A model generated the notes under the pieces. That model saw nothing but the letters and a program-made list of their open reading frames with translations, made no database searches and was not told the DNA's origin. The position numbers and the translations under genes were made by a program. Shown piece after piece: positions 63,862 through 64,000 of a stretch of DNA of 64,000 nt. This DNA is from an uncultured Clostridia bacterium. GTDB lineage: Bacteria > Bacillota > Clostridia > Lutisporales > Lutisporaceae. The stretch lies in assembly GCA_937930535.1 (NCBI GenBank), contig CALGKJ010000074.1, positions 52,906-116,905 on the forward strand. Direction: 5' to 3'. How positions within the stretch are numbered: position 1 is the stretch's first letter; each line of letters begins with the position of its first letter.

Positions 63862-64000
63862 TTAAGCACATATGCTTTCTAGTTTTACCCTTAGCTCAAA
63901 ATTTGTAGTATTACGGTATCCATAAGCCCTGCATTTGATGTTTTTTATTTTATGATTATTTCCTTCAGTAGGTCCGTTGGATATCGGGTAGTCGTAGTAA
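63862..64000 (-). CDS. ISL3-family transposase, C-terminal end (partial)
   Basis: On the minus strand 45 codons from the window edge to the stop read YYDYPISNGPTEGNNHKIKN, followed by KCRAYGYRNTTNFELRV. This is the conserved C-terminal block of DDE transposases of the ISL3 family (SNGPxEGxNxKIKxxKRxxYGxRNxxNFxxR). The catalytic Glu is in SNGPTEG. The rest of the gene lies beyond 64000. It marks the right side of the window as a site of mobile-element insertion. Confidence 0.85.
   Translation of the reverse strand, partial: YYDYPISNGPTEGNNHKIKNIKCRAYGYRNTTNFELRVKLESICA
63862..64000 (-). mobile_element. ISL3-type insertion sequence, edge in window
   Basis: The element is inferred from the transposase fragment. 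Only its transposase 3' end and perhaps its terminal repeat (about 63820-63850) are inside the window. Whether it is intact cannot be judged. Confidence 0.65.

Overview
The window looks like a chromosomal segment of a low-GC, Gram-positive anaerobe of the class Clostridia. The signs are AT-rich DNA, strong Shine-Dalgarno sites with frequent GTG/TTG starts, several S-layer-homology (SLH) proteins, an oxygen-sensitive aldehyde:ferredoxin oxidoreductase, flavodoxins, and clostridial-type 3-hydroxyacyl-CoA dehydrogenases and crotonases. No rRNA, tRNA, CRISPR array or prophage was found.

Layout. (1) 1-1883: the tail of a possible upstream gene, a structured intergenic stretch, a minus-strand membrane pseudokinase with a PKD domain and, ahead of it, a candidate ~90-nt RNA with its own promoter and terminator. 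(2) 2264-22732: a cell-envelope block with a 1945-aa IPT/TIG-repeat surface protein, three SLH proteins, a secreted S41 (CtpA-type) protease and a 2223-aa surface protein. (3) 22769-24892: pyrG (CTP synthase) with its own promoter and terminator, followed by a histidine-kinase remnant on the other strand. (4) 25206-53726: about 28 kb of co-directional genes forming what I read as an unusual biosynthetic gene cluster. (5) 53795-63503: two large S-layer-type proteins sharing an N-terminal anchor region, and a TPR/PKD envelope protein. (6) 63862-64000: the 3' end of an ISL3-type transposase running off the window.

The cluster in (4) is the part I would examine first. It carries a stand-alone acyl carrier protein with an Sfp-type phosphopantetheinyl transferase, a FabF-type elongating ketosynthase, one intact and one active-site-altered KAS III enzyme, and two tandem FabD-like acyltransferases that lack the carboxylate-binding arginine and the oxyanion glutamine. 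Its beta-processing genes are of beta-oxidation type: two 3-hydroxyacyl-CoA dehydrogenases and three crotonases, one degenerate. There are no FabG, FabZ or enoyl-reductase genes. It also has a hotdog thioesterase, an SRPBCC protein, a tungsten/molybdenum AOR, a B12-binding radical SAM enzyme, two flavodoxins, two condensation-domain-like acyltransferases, two GT1 glycosyltransferases, a CDP-alcohol phosphatidyltransferase and two ABC export systems. There is no modular PKS or NRPS.

My working model is inference. Discrete type II enzymes extend an ACP-bound chain that is reduced and dehydrated but not enoyl-reduced, giving a polyene or otherwise unsaturated acyl chain. The chain is released, perhaps reduced to the aldehyde, modified by the radical enzyme, esterified, glycosylated and exported to the envelope. 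Repeated hairpin-forming leader elements and a tandem 17-bp-period operator-like array lie between its genes.
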